A stretch of DNA of 64,000 bases from Glycomyces sp. NRRL B-16210 (GTDB lineage Bacteria; Actinomycetota; Actinomycetes; Mycobacteriales; Micromonosporaceae), in the NCBI RefSeq assembly GCF_000719515.1, contig NZ_JOGR01000008.1:114173-178172 (forward strand). Reading direction: 5' to 3'. Positions 42,146 to 52,319 of this stretch are shown in pieces. Numbering within the stretch: position 1 is the first letter of the stretch; every line of letters begins with the position of its first letter. Below the pieces are notes generated by a model. That model saw only the letters and a program-made list of their open reading frames with translations, did no database searches and was not told the origin of the DNA. Made by a program: the position numbers and the translations under genes.

Positions 42146-43525
42146 TCAGGCCTCGCGGCCGGGATCTGCGGCGTCGGGGTCGGCGAAGCCGGGGAGCCAT
42201 TCTTGGAGGATGTCCCTCCATCTCGCGCTCGCGCCCAATTGGCACAGCACCCCGATCGAGCCCATCGTCACGCGGTGGATGAGCAGGTACTCCGGCGGGA
42301 AGCTCAACTGCTTGTTCAGCTTCGCCGCCTCCGAGCCCTGGCCGGTCAGCCGCGTGCTCTCCTTGCGCAGCCACTCCCGCGAGAACTGGAACTCCTCGCC
42401 GGCGATCGGCTCCAGCATCGGCCGCAGCAGCTCCTCCATCGCCCCGGCGTCGATCTTCAAGTTCGGCGGCACGAAGCCCTCCCCGCGCAGCCCCGCGACC
42501 ACGTCGTCGGCCCTGCCGTCGAGCGTCAGCCGCGTCAAGCGCCCCACCTGCACCGGCATCCCGTCGGGCAGCCGCGCGGTCGCCCCGAAGTCGTAGACGA
42601 CCAGCCGACCGTCCTCGCCGATCGCGAAGTTCCCCGGATGCGGGTCGGCGTGCAGCAGCCCCGCGCGCGCCGGCGCCGAGAAGTGCAGCGTCGTCAACCG
42701 CAGCCCGGCCGCGTCGCGCTCCTCCTGCGTGCCCTCGGCGATCACCGCCGACAGCGGCCTCCCCGGCACCCACTCGGTCACGAGCACCTCGCCGCTGGCG
42801 TGCACCACCTCGGGCACCACGATCAGCGGGTCCCCGCTGAAGGCCGCCGCGAACTGCCGCTGCGTCGCGGCCTCCAACTCGTAGTCGAGCTCCTCCAGCA
42901 GCCGCTCACGCAGCTCGACCGTGATCCGCTTGACGTCGAAGTTCGGTTGCAGCACCTTGAACATTGGGGCGATCCGCGAGAGGTGGCGCAGGTCCGAGCG
43001 GAGCGCGTCGCCCGCGCCCGGATACTGGATCTTGACGGCCACCTGCCGCCCGTCGCCCCACACGGCCCGGTGCACCTGGCCGATGCTCGCCGCCGCCGAA
43101 GGCGCGTCGTCGAACTCGACGAACCGCTCGCGCCAGTCCGCGCCCATCTGCCGCTCCAGCACCCCGTGCACGCTGCTCACCGGCAGCGGGGGAGCGGCGT
43201 TCTGAAGCTTCGTCAAAGCCTGGCGGTACGGTGCCGCCAGATGCTCGGGCAGCGCGGCCTCGAAGATCGACAGGGACTGCCCGAGCTTCATCGCCCCGCC
43301 CTTGAGCTGCCCGAGCACGCTGAAGACGTGCTCGGCGGTGCGCCGCTGCGCCTGCTCGCTGAGGATCTCGTCGGCCAGCCCGGTCACCCGCTTGCCCAGG
43401 CCCACGGTCGCCCGCCCCGCCAGCCCCAGAGGGAGCGAAGCGAGTTTCATGCCCCGGGAGAACGCCCGGCGCGGAAGATCGTCGCCCGAATCGGCCGGCC
43501 CATGCCTGTCGCTCACGTTCACCAT
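42146..43525 (-). CDS. AarF/UbiB (ABC1) family atypical kinase
   Basis: The 459-residue protein has the ABC1 KxGQ motif GGAMKLGQSLS, the Ala-rich loop SAAASIGQVHRAVW, invariant Lys in VAVKIQYP, the catalytic ADPHPGNF and the DFG Asp in VVYDFGA. UbiB-like proteins help isoprenoid quinone metabolism. The start at 43525 puts the N-terminal extension at normal size; no strong ribosome site is seen. Confidence 0.88.
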   Translation of the reverse strand: MVNVSDRHGPADSGDDLPRRAFSRGMKLASLPLGLAGRATVGLGKRVTGLADEILSEQAQRRTAEHVFSVLGQLKGGAMKLGQSLSIFEAALPEHLAAPYRQALTKLQNAAPPLPVSSVHGVLERQMGADWRERFVEFDDAPSAAASIGQVHRAVWGDGRQVAVKIQYPGAGDALRSDLRHLSRIAPMFKVLQPNFDVKRITVELRERLLEELDYELEAATQRQFAAAFSGDPLIVVPEVVHASGEVLVTEWVPGRPLSAVIAEGTQEERDAAGLRLTTLHFSAPARAGLLHADPHPGNFAIGEDGRLVVYDFGATARLPDGMPVQVGRLTRLTLDGRADDVVAGLRGEGFVPPNLKIDAGAMEELLRPMLEPIAGEEFQFSREWLRKESTRLTGQGSEAAKLNKQLSFPPEYLLIHRVTMGSIGVLCQLGASARWRDILQEWLPGFADPDAADPGREA

Positions 43526-43770
43526 GCTCTCACGGCGGAGCCGGTCCGCGGAGCCCGAGCACTCCCGAGCCGCACCCGGCCCCGCCCCGCTGTGACCGAC
43601 CCCGGGCCCGCCCGGCCCCACGCCTGTCACCCGCCTGGGTGGCGACCCCTCGCACCCGTCGGGCGATGTGGCGCGCCGGGACTTACACGCGTGAAATCTG
43701 TGGCATCCTGAGGCCGGACGGTCGCACAGCGTGACCATTCGGCAACGCCGGACACAACGGGGGGAATCCA

Positions 43771-43935
43771 GTGGCTCAAGCTACGGAGACATACAACGGC
43801 TACTGCGTCAAATGCCGCGAGAAGCGCGACTTCGAAGGCCACGTCGTCGTGTCGGACTCGGGCCGTCGCATGGCGAAGGGGACGTGCCCGACCTGCGGCA
43901 CCAAGATGAACCGGATTCTCGGCAAGGCCTCGTGA
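43771..43935 (+). CDS. Small zinc-ribbon protein (DUF5679 type)
   Basis: A 54-residue protein starts with GTG after GGGGGA. It has two Cys pairs, CVKC and CPTC, around a basic beta segment (GRRMAKGTC). Small actinobacterial DUF5679 proteins look like this; the role is unknown but nucleic-acid binding is plausible. A terminator follows. Confidence 0.8.
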   Translation: MAQATETYNGYCVKCREKRDFEGHVVVSDSGRRMAKGTCPTCGTKMNRILGKAS

Positions 43936-43985
43936 TCCCGGCCGCTCGGCCGGCCCGGGCCCGTGCGCGTCGCCGAGCGGACCCA

Positions 43986-44033
43986 CCCCTCGCCTGATCC
44001 CATATTCCGGGAGATCGGCGAGGGGATTTTCTT
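43986..44033 (+). terminator. Intrinsic terminator after the zinc-ribbon gene
   Basis: CCCCTCGCC (43986-43994) and GGCGAGGGG (44017-44025) form a perfect 9-bp stem followed by ATTTTCTT. Confidence 0.75.
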
Positions 44034-44108
44034 GGCATAAGACCACTCCCGCCGCAATCGCGACATCGGCGTTATGCGATTGTCACCCCTGCGGATTAGT
44101 GTGCCTTC

Positions 44109-44639
44109 ATGGCGCGCAAAGTGCATCCCCCCGTAGAAGTGCGGCGCTCCCCCAGACGCCGGGCTACCGTGGCGGCCTACGAAGAACGAGGCCGCGTGGT
44201 CGTGATGATCCCCGACGCCTTCTCGGAGACCGAGGAGCGCGAATGGATCGACCACATGCTCGCGAGGCTGCGTCAGCGCGAGGCCAGAGACGGCCGCGCC
44301 TCCGACGCCGCCCTCCGCGACCGAGCCGTCAGGCTCGCCACCCGCTACTACCCCGAACGACCCGAATGCGCCGCCCCCAAAAGCGTCCGATGGGTCGACA
44401 ACCAGCATCGCCGCTGGGGCTCGTGCACCCCCTCGGACGGGACGATCCGCATCTCCCGCAGGATCATGATGATGCCCTCATGGGTCATCGACTACGTCCT
44501 GCTCCACGAACTGGCGCACCTGGTCCACCACGACCACTCGCGGCCGTTCTGGGAGATGGTCGGGCGCTACTCCAAGGCCGAACGGGCCCGCGGCTACCTC
44601 GAAGGGATCGCCGACGCCGAAGCCTCCGAACGGCGCTGA
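44109..44639 (+). CDS. YgjP/DUF45-type zinc metallopeptidase
   Basis: The 176-residue protein has the zinc motif HELAHL followed by HHDHSRPFWEMV and the preceding RWGSCTPSDGTIRIS segment typical of the M48-like YgjP family. Substrate unknown; cytosolic. Confidence 0.88.
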   Translation: MARKVHPPVEVRRSPRRRATVAAYEERGRVVVMIPDAFSETEEREWIDHMLARLRQREARDGRASDAALRDRAVRLATRYYPERPECAAPKSVRWVDNQHRRWGSCTPSDGTIRISRRIMMMPSWVIDYVLLHELAHLVHHDHSRPFWEMVGRYSKAERARGYLEGIADAEASERR

Positions 44640-44657
44640 GACGCCGCCGGGGCCGGC

Positions 44658-45929
44658 CTACTTCTCGTCGGGCTCCTCGCCCTCGTCCTCGTCCTTCGGG
44701 TCGTTGACCGCGAGCTGGTCGAACATCGACAGGTCGAGGTCCTCGAGCGCCTCGGAGACCGTGGCGAAGCTCTCGGGGTGCTCCAGATCGGCCGCGCTCG
44801 GCATCAGGTCCGGGTGCGCCCACACCGCCTCGCGGCCCTCGATGCCCCGCGCCTCGGCCAGCGAATGCCACAGCAGCGTCGCCGACCGCACCTTCGCCTG
44901 GTCCAGTTGCAGGCCCACCAGGGCCTCGAACGTCTGCTCGGCCGGACCGCCGGTCGCGCGCCGCCGCCGCGCCGACTCCATGAGCCGGTCCATCGTCGGC
45001 AGCCGCTCGCCGACCGCCTCGGCCACGACCACGTTGATCCAGCCGGCGATGAGCGCCAGCGTCGTCGCCAGCCGCGCCAGCGCCGCCTTCTGCTGCTCGG
45101 TGTCCTCGGGCTTGAACACCTCGCTCAAGTCGAGCGTCGCGGCCACCTCGGGATCGGTCGGATCGATGTCCGACATCGCCTCCTCGATCGCGGACTCGTC
45201 GATGCGGATCTCCCGCGCGTACGCCTCCAGCGCCCCCAGCAGGTGCGCGTGCAGCCACGGCGCGTGCGTGAACAGCCGGTGCGCCGCCGCCTCGCGCAGC
45301 GCCACGAACAGCCGCACCTCCTCCACCGGCAGCTCCAGGCCCTCGGCGTAAGCGGTGATGTTGCCCGGCAGCAGCGCGGCGACGCCGGTCTTGCCCAAGG
45401 GCAGTCCGACCTCGGTCGAGCACAGGACCTCCCCGGCGAGCTTCGCCAGGGCCTGGCCCATCTGCGCGCCGAACAGCGCCGAGCCCACGCCCTTCATGAG
45501 GTCGGCCATCGGGCCGAGCATCCCGGCCATCTCCTCGGGGACGAGCGTCTGCATCGCCTCGCTCATCTGGGCCGCGAGCGGCTCCGCGAGCTGCTTCCAG
45601 GAGTTCTCGGTGCGCGCGATCCACTGCTTGCGCGTCCACGCGTCGGTGGCCGTCACGCCCGAGGGCCAGTTCACGGCCGAATCCAGCCACAGGTCCGCCA
45701 GGCGCAGCGCCTCGGCGATCTGCGCCTGGTCGGCCGGGCCGACGGTGTTCTCGGCCTCCAGCTCGGACTCGGCGAGCTGCTTGGCCAACTGCCAGTTGAC
45801 CGGACCGGACGACAGCGACTGCGCCATCATCTGCTGCAGCTGCTGCATCATCTGCTGCACCCGCGGATCGTTCGGGTCGGGCAGGTCGCCGCCCAAGTTG
45901 CCGAAGCCGAAAGGTGTATCGGAGCCCAT
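44658..45929 (-). CDS. Zinc-dependent metalloprotease-like protein (DUF2342/TIGR03624 type)
   Basis: The 423-residue protein begins with a Gln-Met-rich helix (VQQMMQQLQQMMAQSL) and carries LFVALREAAAHRLFTHAPWL, the region of the family's zincin-like site. A standard HExxH is absent, as is usual in this family. The C-terminus is acidic. It is convergent with the DUF45 gene and divergent from the Lon/PDZ gene. Function uncharacterised. Confidence 0.8.
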   Translation of the reverse strand: MGSDTPFGFGNLGGDLPDPNDPRVQQMMQQLQQMMAQSLSSGPVNWQLAKQLAESELEAENTVGPADQAQIAEALRLADLWLDSAVNWPSGVTATDAWTRKQWIARTENSWKQLAEPLAAQMSEAMQTLVPEEMAGMLGPMADLMKGVGSALFGAQMGQALAKLAGEVLCSTEVGLPLGKTGVAALLPGNITAYAEGLELPVEEVRLFVALREAAAHRLFTHAPWLHAHLLGALEAYAREIRIDESAIEEAMSDIDPTDPEVAATLDLSEVFKPEDTEQQKAALARLATTLALIAGWINVVVAEAVGERLPTMDRLMESARRRRATGGPAEQTFEALVGLQLDQAKVRSATLLWHSLAEARGIEGREAVWAHPDLMPSAADLEHPESFATVSEALEDLDLSMFDQLAVNDPKDEDEGEEPDEK

Positions 45930-46201
45930 GCGCCAACCGTACGTCAGGGAGGGGGCCGCGGGCCACGGCCCGCCGAACTGGAGTACTCCCGTTCGCTGCG
46001 GGCCGAAAACCGCTGTGGGCTACGACATGTAGGCTTCCGGCCATGCCAGTCCGCGGCCCGCGGGCCTCCCCGAGGCCGCCGGCCCGCGACCGGCAGGTCC
46101 CGCCCGGCCCGCGACCCCCGTTCGCGGGCCGCGCCGAGACCCCCGAACATTCGCTGGGAGGCATCGGCAACGATGCCGACCACGGCTCGCAAGGATCGTG
46201 A

Positions 46202-47176
46202 ATGGTGCGACGACGAGGAATCACCGTCCTGCTGGGCGCCGTCCTGGTGGCGCTGCTGACCTGGCAGTCGCTGTCGATGGACGTCGCCTACGTGGTCTTC
46301 AGCCCCGGACCGACCGAGGACGTCCTCGGCTCCGAGCAGATCGACGGCGTCGAGCACCCGATCATCACCGCCGACACCGAATACCCCTCCGAAGGCCAGC
46401 TGCGCCTGACCACCGTCCGCGTCAAACAGTCGGTCACCCTCGCCCAGGCCATGCGCTACTGGCTGTCCAATGAGTACGCGATCATCCCGCGCGACCTGGT
46501 CTACCCGCCCGGCGAATCCGAGGAGGACATCGCCCAGGAGCAGGAGGCCGACTGGGTCGAGTCCCAGTCCAACGCCGAGCAGGCCGCGCTGGCCTACCTC
46601 GGCGAGCCCGCGATCGTCGAGGTCGTGGCCGACTCCGGCGGCCTGGCCGCCGGCGACGTCGTCACCGCCGTCGAAGGGAACGCCGTCACCGCTTTGGCAG
46701 ACCTCGCCGATTACGCCGACAGCGAAACCACGGTGACCGTCACCCGCGCCGGAGAGAGCGTCGAAGTGCCCGGCGTCGTCCTCGGCGAGGCCGAACTCTC
46801 CTCCACCCACGAGGACCCGTACGGCATCGAGATCGACACCGAGGCCCTCGACATCGGCGGCCCCTCGGCGGGCCTGATCTTCGCGCTCGGCATCGTCGAC
46901 CGGGTCACCGAGGGCGATCTGACCGACGGCAGGATCATCGCCGGCACCGGCGAGATCGATCCTGAAGGGAACGTCGGCGGCATCGGCGGGATCCAGCAGA
47001 AGATCACCGGATCGGCCGAAGCGGGGGCCGAGGTCTTCCTCTCCCCGGCTGCGAACTGTTCGGACGCCGTCACCGTAGCGCCGGACGACATGACTATTGT
47101 CAGAGTCGAGACGCTCGCAGACGCGGTCTCGGCGCTTGAGTCCCTGGCGGCCGGCGAAGCGGTCACGACTTGCTGA
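46202..47176 (+). CDS. PDZ-domain, Lon-type (S16) membrane-anchored protease
   Basis: The 324-residue protein has an N-terminal membrane anchor (ITVLLGAVLVALLTWQSLSM), a PDZ domain (VVADSGGLAAGDVVTAVEGN) and an S16 catalytic domain with Ser in GGPSAGLIFALGI and Lys in GGIQQKITGS. This matches the YlbL-type proteases of Gram-positive bacteria, which act outside the membrane. Confidence 0.9.
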   Translation: MVRRRGITVLLGAVLVALLTWQSLSMDVAYVVFSPGPTEDVLGSEQIDGVEHPIITADTEYPSEGQLRLTTVRVKQSVTLAQAMRYWLSNEYAIIPRDLVYPPGESEEDIAQEQEADWVESQSNAEQAALAYLGEPAIVEVVADSGGLAAGDVVTAVEGNAVTALADLADYADSETTVTVTRAGESVEVPGVVLGEAELSSTHEDPYGIEIDTEALDIGGPSAGLIFALGIVDRVTEGDLTDGRIIAGTGEIDPEGNVGGIGGIQQKITGSAEAGAEVFLSPAANCSDAVTVAPDDMTIVRVETLADAVSALESLAAGEAVTTC

Positions 47177-47279
47177 CCCCGCCGATGCACGGCTCGCACG
47201 CCGCCTCGGCGACGCTTGCGAGCCGCACACGTGAAAGGCCGTGGCCGCCTGCGCCACGAAACCCTAAGGAGTTGCTTCA

Positions 47280-50200
47280 GTGGCGAACCGGACGCCCACC
47301 CCCCCACGGATGAGCAGACGAGGGCGCTATGTCCTGATCCTCCTCGTGGGCGCCATAGTCCTCTTGTCGGTCCTCGGCTGGCTCGTGAGCCTGCGCACCG
47401 ACTACCTCTGGTACGACTCGGTCGACTTCACGACCGTGTTCGCGACCATGATGTGGACCCGACTCGGCCTGTTCGGGGTCTTCGCGCTCGCGATGGCCGC
47501 CTGGACGGGCCTGAACCTGTTCCTCGCCTACCGTTTCCGCCCCGACACCTGGCCCGCGACGAGCGAGCAGGAGGGCCTGGAGCGCTACCGCGAACTCATC
47601 TCGCCCAAGGCCGGCTGGTGGATCGGCGGCGTCGCGGCCGTCGTCGGCGTCTTCGCCGGGATGTCCGCCCAGGGCCGCTGGGAGACCTGGCTGCTGTTCC
47701 GCGAAGGCGGCAGCTTCGGCTGGGAGGACCCGGTCCTCGGCATGGACGCCGGGTTCTACGTCTTCCGCCTCCCGTTCTGGGAGTTCCTCATCGGCTTCGG
47801 CTTCGCCGCGGTCGTGGTCGGCATCCTCGCCTCGCTGAGCGCCTACTACCTGTACGGCGCGCTGCGCTTCTCCGGCTCGGGCGACCGCATGACGAACGTC
47901 GCGCGCATCCACCTCTCGGTGCTCGTGGCCCTCTTCCTCGGGCTCAAGGCCGTCGCGTACTACTTCGACCGCTTCAACTTCACGACCCAGGAGAACCAGG
48001 TCACCGGCATCGTCGGCGGCGGCTACACCGAGATGACCGCCCTGATGAACGCCAAGAACGCGCTCATCTGGGTCTCGGTCATCGCCGCGGTCGTCATCCT
48101 GGTGTTCTCGTGGGGCTTCACCCGCTCCCTCGCGCTGCCCGCCGCGGCCCTCGGCCTCGTCGTGGTCACCGCGATCGCCGCCGGCGGCATCTACCCGGCG
48201 GTCGTGCGCAACTTCCAGGTCGAGCCCAACCGCCCCCAGCGCGAGGGCCCGTACGCGCAGCACACGATCGACGGCACCCGCTACGCCTACGGCATGGAGG
48301 ACCTGGAGATCTCGACCTACGCGGTCGACTCCCGGCCCGACGCCGAGCAGATCAAGGTCACCGACGAGGACCGCGCGGCCGGCGAGGGCAACGCGACGAT
48401 CGAGAACGTCCGCCTCATCGACCCGTTCGTGGTCTCCGACGCGTTCACCCAGGCGCAGCAGCCGCGAAGCTTCTACGACTTCAACGAGAAGCTCGACATC
48501 GACCGCTACACCTACACCGACGCCAACGGCAACGAGGTCACCGAGGACTTCGTGGTGGGCCTGCGCGAGCTCAACCCCTCGCAGCTCACCGCCGAGCAGC
48601 AGGACTGGACGGTCACGCACACCGTGTACACGCACGGCTGGGGCTTCGTGTCCGCCTCGACCACCGAGAGCGACAACGGCGCCCCCTGCTTCACCTCCGG
48701 GGTGCTCTCCGACGACCCGGGCAACTGCCGGATCGGCAACAACATCATCGACGTCGACCAGCCCCAGGTCTACTACGGGCTGCTCAACAACGAGTACGCG
48801 ATCGTCGGCATCCCCGACGACGAGACGCCCCGCGAGTACGACCGGCCGATCGACGTGGCCGTGAGCGACGACGACTCCGAGGAGGAGGACGCCGAGGAGA
48901 TCGGCGACGACCGCTACACCACCTATGAGGGCGGCGGCGGCGTCGACATCGGCTCCATCGGGAACCGGCTGCTGTACGCCTGGGAGTTCCAGGAGCCGCG
49001 GTTCCTGCTGTCCGACCAGATCAACTCCGAGTCGCAGCTGCTCTACAACCGGAACATCCGCGACCGCGTACAGGCCGTCGCCCCGTTCCTGACCGTGGAG
49101 GCCGACCCGTACCCGGCCGTGGTCGACGGCAAGATCGTGTGGATCGTGGACGGCTACACCACGACCAACGCCTTCCCGTACTCCGACCGGATCAACATCG
49201 CCAACGCGACGAACGACACCTACTCCGGCCAGGGCGTCGCGAACCAGGCCGCCGAGGAGATCAACTACATCCGCTCCTCGGTCAAGGCCGTCGTCAACGC
49301 CTACGACGGTTCGGTGGTCCTCTACGAGTGGGACGAGCAGGACCCGATCCTCAAGGCCTGGAACGCGATCTACGGCGGGGACCTCGTGGTCCCCAAGGCC
49401 GACCTCGCCGGCGAGGAGTACGACGAGCTCGTCTCGCACTTCCGCTACCCGCAGGACCTGTTCAAGGTGCAGCGGAGCCTGCTCCAGCGCTACCACGTCA
49501 GCGAGTCGCGGACGTTCATCGAAGGCGGCGAGGCCTGGGCGATCCCCGAGGACCCCTCGCAGCCGCAGAGCGTGAGCCAGCCGCCGTACTACGTGTACGC
49601 CAGCTACCCCGACCAGGGCGACGATGCCTACTTCCAGCTCACCGGGACGTTCACCCCGAGGAACCGGGAGAACGCGCTCGCGAGCCTCATGTCGGGCTAC
49701 TACGACGAGAACGGCGACCCGCAGCTCAAGGTCTACGACGTCGTCGGCGGCGACGACCAGTCGGTGCGCCAGATCCACCAGATCATCACCTCCACACCGG
49801 AAGTGGTGACGACGCTGCGCGACGCCCAGCAGGCCGGGACCACCGTCGAGTGGGGCAACCTGCTCGCGCTGCCGGTCGGCAACGGCATCCTCTACCTGGA
49901 GCCGATGTACCTGCGCCGCCAGGCCGGCGGCCAGGGCGAGGAGCTGCCGCGGTTGACCAACGTGGCGATCAGCTACGGCGGTTACGTCGGCTTCGCGCCG
50001 ACCTTCGACGCGGCCGTGGACATGGTGGTGGAGAAGTACCTCGCCGGCGCGACCCCGGAGGCCGAGCTCGAAGAGGGCGAAGGCGAGGAGGAGGCCCCGG
50101 ACGACTCGACCGAGACGCCGACCGACGAGCCCACCGAGGCGCCGACGACCGAGGCCCCCGCGCCGACCGATCCGCCGGAGCTCGAGGCCGCGTACGAAGC

Positions 50201-50330
50201 GGTCGAGCAGGCGCGAGCGGACTACCTGGAGGCCGAGGCCTCGGGCACGAACGCCGAGCGCGGCGCCGCGCTCGACGCGCTGCTCCTGGCCTTGGACCAG
50301 CTCGAACAGGCCAGGGAGGCCGCAGGCTAG
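47280..50330 (+). CDS. UPF0182-family large membrane protein
   Basis: The 1016-residue protein has about seven N-terminal membrane helices (through about residue 310) and a long extracellular part with RYAYGMEDLEIS-like conserved blocks (about 48278-48315). The C-terminal 90 residues form an acidic Glu/Thr/Pro linker (TETPTDEPTEAPTTEAP) and a final helix. Start is GTG with AAGGAG 8 bases upstream. The function of UPF0182 is unknown. Confidence 0.9.
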   Translation: MANRTPTPPRMSRRGRYVLILLVGAIVLLSVLGWLVSLRTDYLWYDSVDFTTVFATMMWTRLGLFGVFALAMAAWTGLNLFLAYRFRPDTWPATSEQEGLERYRELISPKAGWWIGGVAAVVGVFAGMSAQGRWETWLLFREGGSFGWEDPVLGMDAGFYVFRLPFWEFLIGFGFAAVVVGILASLSAYYLYGALRFSGSGDRMTNVARIHLSVLVALFLGLKAVAYYFDRFNFTTQENQVTGIVGGGYTEMTALMNAKNALIWVSVIAAVVILVFSWGFTRSLALPAAALGLVVVTAIAAGGIYPAVVRNFQVEPNRPQREGPYAQHTIDGTRYAYGMEDLEISTYAVDSRPDAEQIKVTDEDRAAGEGNATIENVRLIDPFVVSDAFTQAQQPRSFYDFNEKLDIDRYTYTDANGNEVTEDFVVGLRELNPSQLTAEQQDWTVTHTVYTHGWGFVSASTTESDNGAPCFTSGVLSDDPGNCRIGNNIIDVDQPQVYYGLLNNEYAIVGIPDDETPREYDRPIDVAVSDDDSEEEDAEEIGDDRYTTYEGGGGVDIGSIGNRLLYAWEFQEPRFLLSDQINSESQLLYNRNIRDRVQAVAPFLTVEADPYPAVVDGKIVWIVDGYTTTNAFPYSDRINIANATNDTYSGQGVANQAAEEINYIRSSVKAVVNAYDGSVVLYEWDEQDPILKAWNAIYGGDLVVPKADLAGEEYDELVSHFRYPQDLFKVQRSLLQRYHVSESRTFIEGGEAWAIPEDPSQPQSVSQPPYYVYASYPDQGDDAYFQLTGTFTPRNRENALASLMSGYYDENGDPQLKVYDVVGGDDQSVRQIHQIITSTPEVVTTLRDAQQAGTTVEWGNLLALPVGNGILYLEPMYLRRQAGGQGEELPRLTNVAISYGGYVGFAPTFDAAVDMVVEKYLAGATPEAELEEGEGEEEAPDDSTETPTDEPTEAPTTEAPAPTDPPELEAAYEAVEQARADYLEAEASGTNAERGAALDALLLALDQLEQAREAAG

Positions 50331-50352
50331 GCCCTGAGGAACGAGAATACGA

Positions 50353-50381
50353 GCGCCCGGCGGCCGATGGCCGCCGGGCGC
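50353..50381. terminator. Hairpin between UPF0182 and kinase genes
   Basis: GCGCCCGGCGGCC and its exact complement form a 13-bp stem with loop GAT between two convergent genes. Confidence 0.75.
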
Positions 50382-50403
50382 TTCGTCGCGTTTCAGTGCC
50401 CGT

Positions 50404-52164
50404 TCACGGGCCCTCGCTCGGGCCGGTGGTCTCGTCCGACTCGGCCCTGCACGCCTCGGCGTCGGCCGCGCGGCGGACGATGACCTGGACGGTGGTCCCG
50501 GAGTCGACCTCGCTGCCGGCCGCGGGGTGCTGGCGCACGACCCTGCAACGGCGCTCGCCCTCGCCCTCGTACTCGACCACGGGGTTCAGCCCGGACTCCT
50601 CGATGCGCGAGCGGGCGTCGGACTCGGTGTGGAACACCACGTTCGGCACCGTCGACTGCTCGGCCTGCGAGGGCGTGGCGCTCTCGGTGGGCGTGCCCGA
50701 GTCGCTCGGGCTCTGCGAGGCGTCCGGCGACTGCGACTGCCCCGCGACGGGCGAGGTCGCCTCGTCGGCCGAGGCCGCGGCGCTGGGGCCGGGCGAGGCC
50801 GCGCCGCCGGACTCGTCCTCGACCCAGTAGCCGTTGTCGTCGCCCTCCTGGCCCTGGAGCTGGGCGCCGTCGGCGCCGGTCTCGGTCTCCGGCAGCGTCC
50901 CGGTCGCGTTCTGGTCGTGCCACGGCAGCGACATGGCGATCGCGCCGACCACGGCCACCGCCGCGAGGGTCCCGGCCAGCGCGAGCCACAGGCCGCGCCG
51001 CCGCGGCCGCTCCTCGACCGCTTCCGGGGCCGCGGCCGGCGGTGGCGGCGGGGCCGCGTGCGCGCCGGTCAGCGGCGGCAGCGTGTGCCCGCCGGTGACC
51101 GGTCCGACGCGGGCGACGGCCCTGGAGGGCTGGCGCCGGTGCGCGCCGGTGCGCGGGCCCGGGGCCGCATCGGCCCGATCCGGGTCGGAGGGCACCGGCG
51201 AGAGCGGCACCGGCGAGACCGGTGCCGGTGAGAACAGCGTCGACGCGGCCCCCTGCGGGGTCTGCGCCGGTGACACGCGGGTCGCCGCGCCCGGGGCCGC
51301 CGCGACCTTCGTGCGGGCCAGCAGCGTCTCGCGCGTCTCGCGGCACGCGGCCGCGAGCGCGGCGGCGTCGGGCCACCGGTCGGCGGGGGACTTCTGGAGC
51401 GAGCGCCGCACGATCTCGGCGACCTCGAACGGGACGGCGGCCGGCAGCGGCGGCGGCGCGTTGCGCAGGTGGGCCGAGAGCACCCCGAGCGGGGTGTCGG
51501 CGCGGAACGGCGGCGAGCCCGCCAGGCACTGGTGGGCGACCACGCCCAGCGAGTACAGGTCGGAGGCCGCCGTGAGGTTCTCGCCGGCGGCCTGCTCGGG
51601 GGACATGTAGGTGACGGTGCCGAGGACCACCCCGGTGGTCGTCAGCGTGAGGTTGTGGCTGGCGTGGGCGATCCCGAAGTCGACCAGGACGACCGAGCCG
51701 TCGCCTCGCACGAGGATGTTCCCCGGCTTGATGTCGCGGTGGACGATCCCGGCGCCGTGGGCGACCTGGAGCGCCTCGGCGACGCCGCCGACCACGCGCA
51801 TGGCGTCGGCGGCCCCGAGCTTGCCCCACAGGCCCAGAAGGCGCGAGAGCGGCTTGCCGTCGACGTACTCCATGATCAGGTACGCGAGTTGGGCGTCCTC
51901 GTCCTCGGTCTCGCCGTAGTCGTACACCTCGACGACGCCGGGCCCCTGCATGGCGGCGATGGCGCGGGCCTCGCGGCGGAACCGCTCGCGGAACCCGCGG
52001 TCGTCGACGAGGTCGGCGAGGAGGACCTTGACGGCGACCGTCCTCCACAGGACCGTGTCGGTCGCTTCCCAGACGTCGCCCATGCCGCCGCCGCCGATAC
52101 GGCGTTCGAGCCGGTACCGCCCGTCCAGGACGTCGCCTGCCTTGAGATTGCGAGTGCTCAGCAT
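50404..52164 (-). CDS. Ser/Thr protein kinase with C-terminal PASTA domain
   Basis: The 586-residue protein has a PknB-type kinase domain: GGGGMGDVW, catalytic Lys in VAVKVLL, HRDIKPGN and DFG in LVDFGIA. A Pro/Ala-rich juxtamembrane stretch leads to one membrane helix (LWLALAGTLAAVAVVGAIAM), an acidic Ser/Gly/Pro extracellular linker and one PASTA domain (STVPNVVFHTESDARSRIEE). It senses cell wall fragments or a related cue. It is convergent with UPF0182. Confidence 0.93.
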   Translation of the reverse strand: MLSTRNLKAGDVLDGRYRLERRIGGGGMGDVWEATDTVLWRTVAVKVLLADLVDDRGFRERFRREARAIAAMQGPGVVEVYDYGETEDEDAQLAYLIMEYVDGKPLSRLLGLWGKLGAADAMRVVGGVAEALQVAHGAGIVHRDIKPGNILVRGDGSVVLVDFGIAHASHNLTLTTTGVVLGTVTYMSPEQAAGENLTAASDLYSLGVVAHQCLAGSPPFRADTPLGVLSAHLRNAPPPLPAAVPFEVAEIVRRSLQKSPADRWPDAAALAAACRETRETLLARTKVAAAPGAATRVSPAQTPQGAASTLFSPAPVSPVPLSPVPSDPDRADAAPGPRTGAHRRQPSRAVARVGPVTGGHTLPPLTGAHAAPPPPPAAAPEAVEERPRRRGLWLALAGTLAAVAVVGAIAMSLPWHDQNATGTLPETETGADGAQLQGQEGDDNGYWVEDESGGAASPGPSAAASADEATSPVAGQSQSPDASQSPSDSGTPTESATPSQAEQSTVPNVVFHTESDARSRIEESGLNPVVEYEGEGERRCRVVRQHPAAGSEVDSGTTVQVIVRRAADAEACRAESDETTGPSEGP

Positions 52165-52319
52165 CGCGCGGCTTTCCCCTTCGCGGCGAAGCTTGCAAGC
52201 CGTAAATTCGCCTAGAGTCGGATCATCTCCAAGGTCTAACGACCGGCGGCGGCTGAGGCTACGCGCTGGATCGGGCGAACTTGGGCCCGAAGGGTGAAGC
52301 GTGACACGGCGCGGCGCCG

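Noticed and set aside
47277..49778. Long antisense frame over the UPF0182 gene
   Set aside because: Repetitive Val/Asp/Gly composition typical of a reverse-strand shadow; UPF0182 is well supported.
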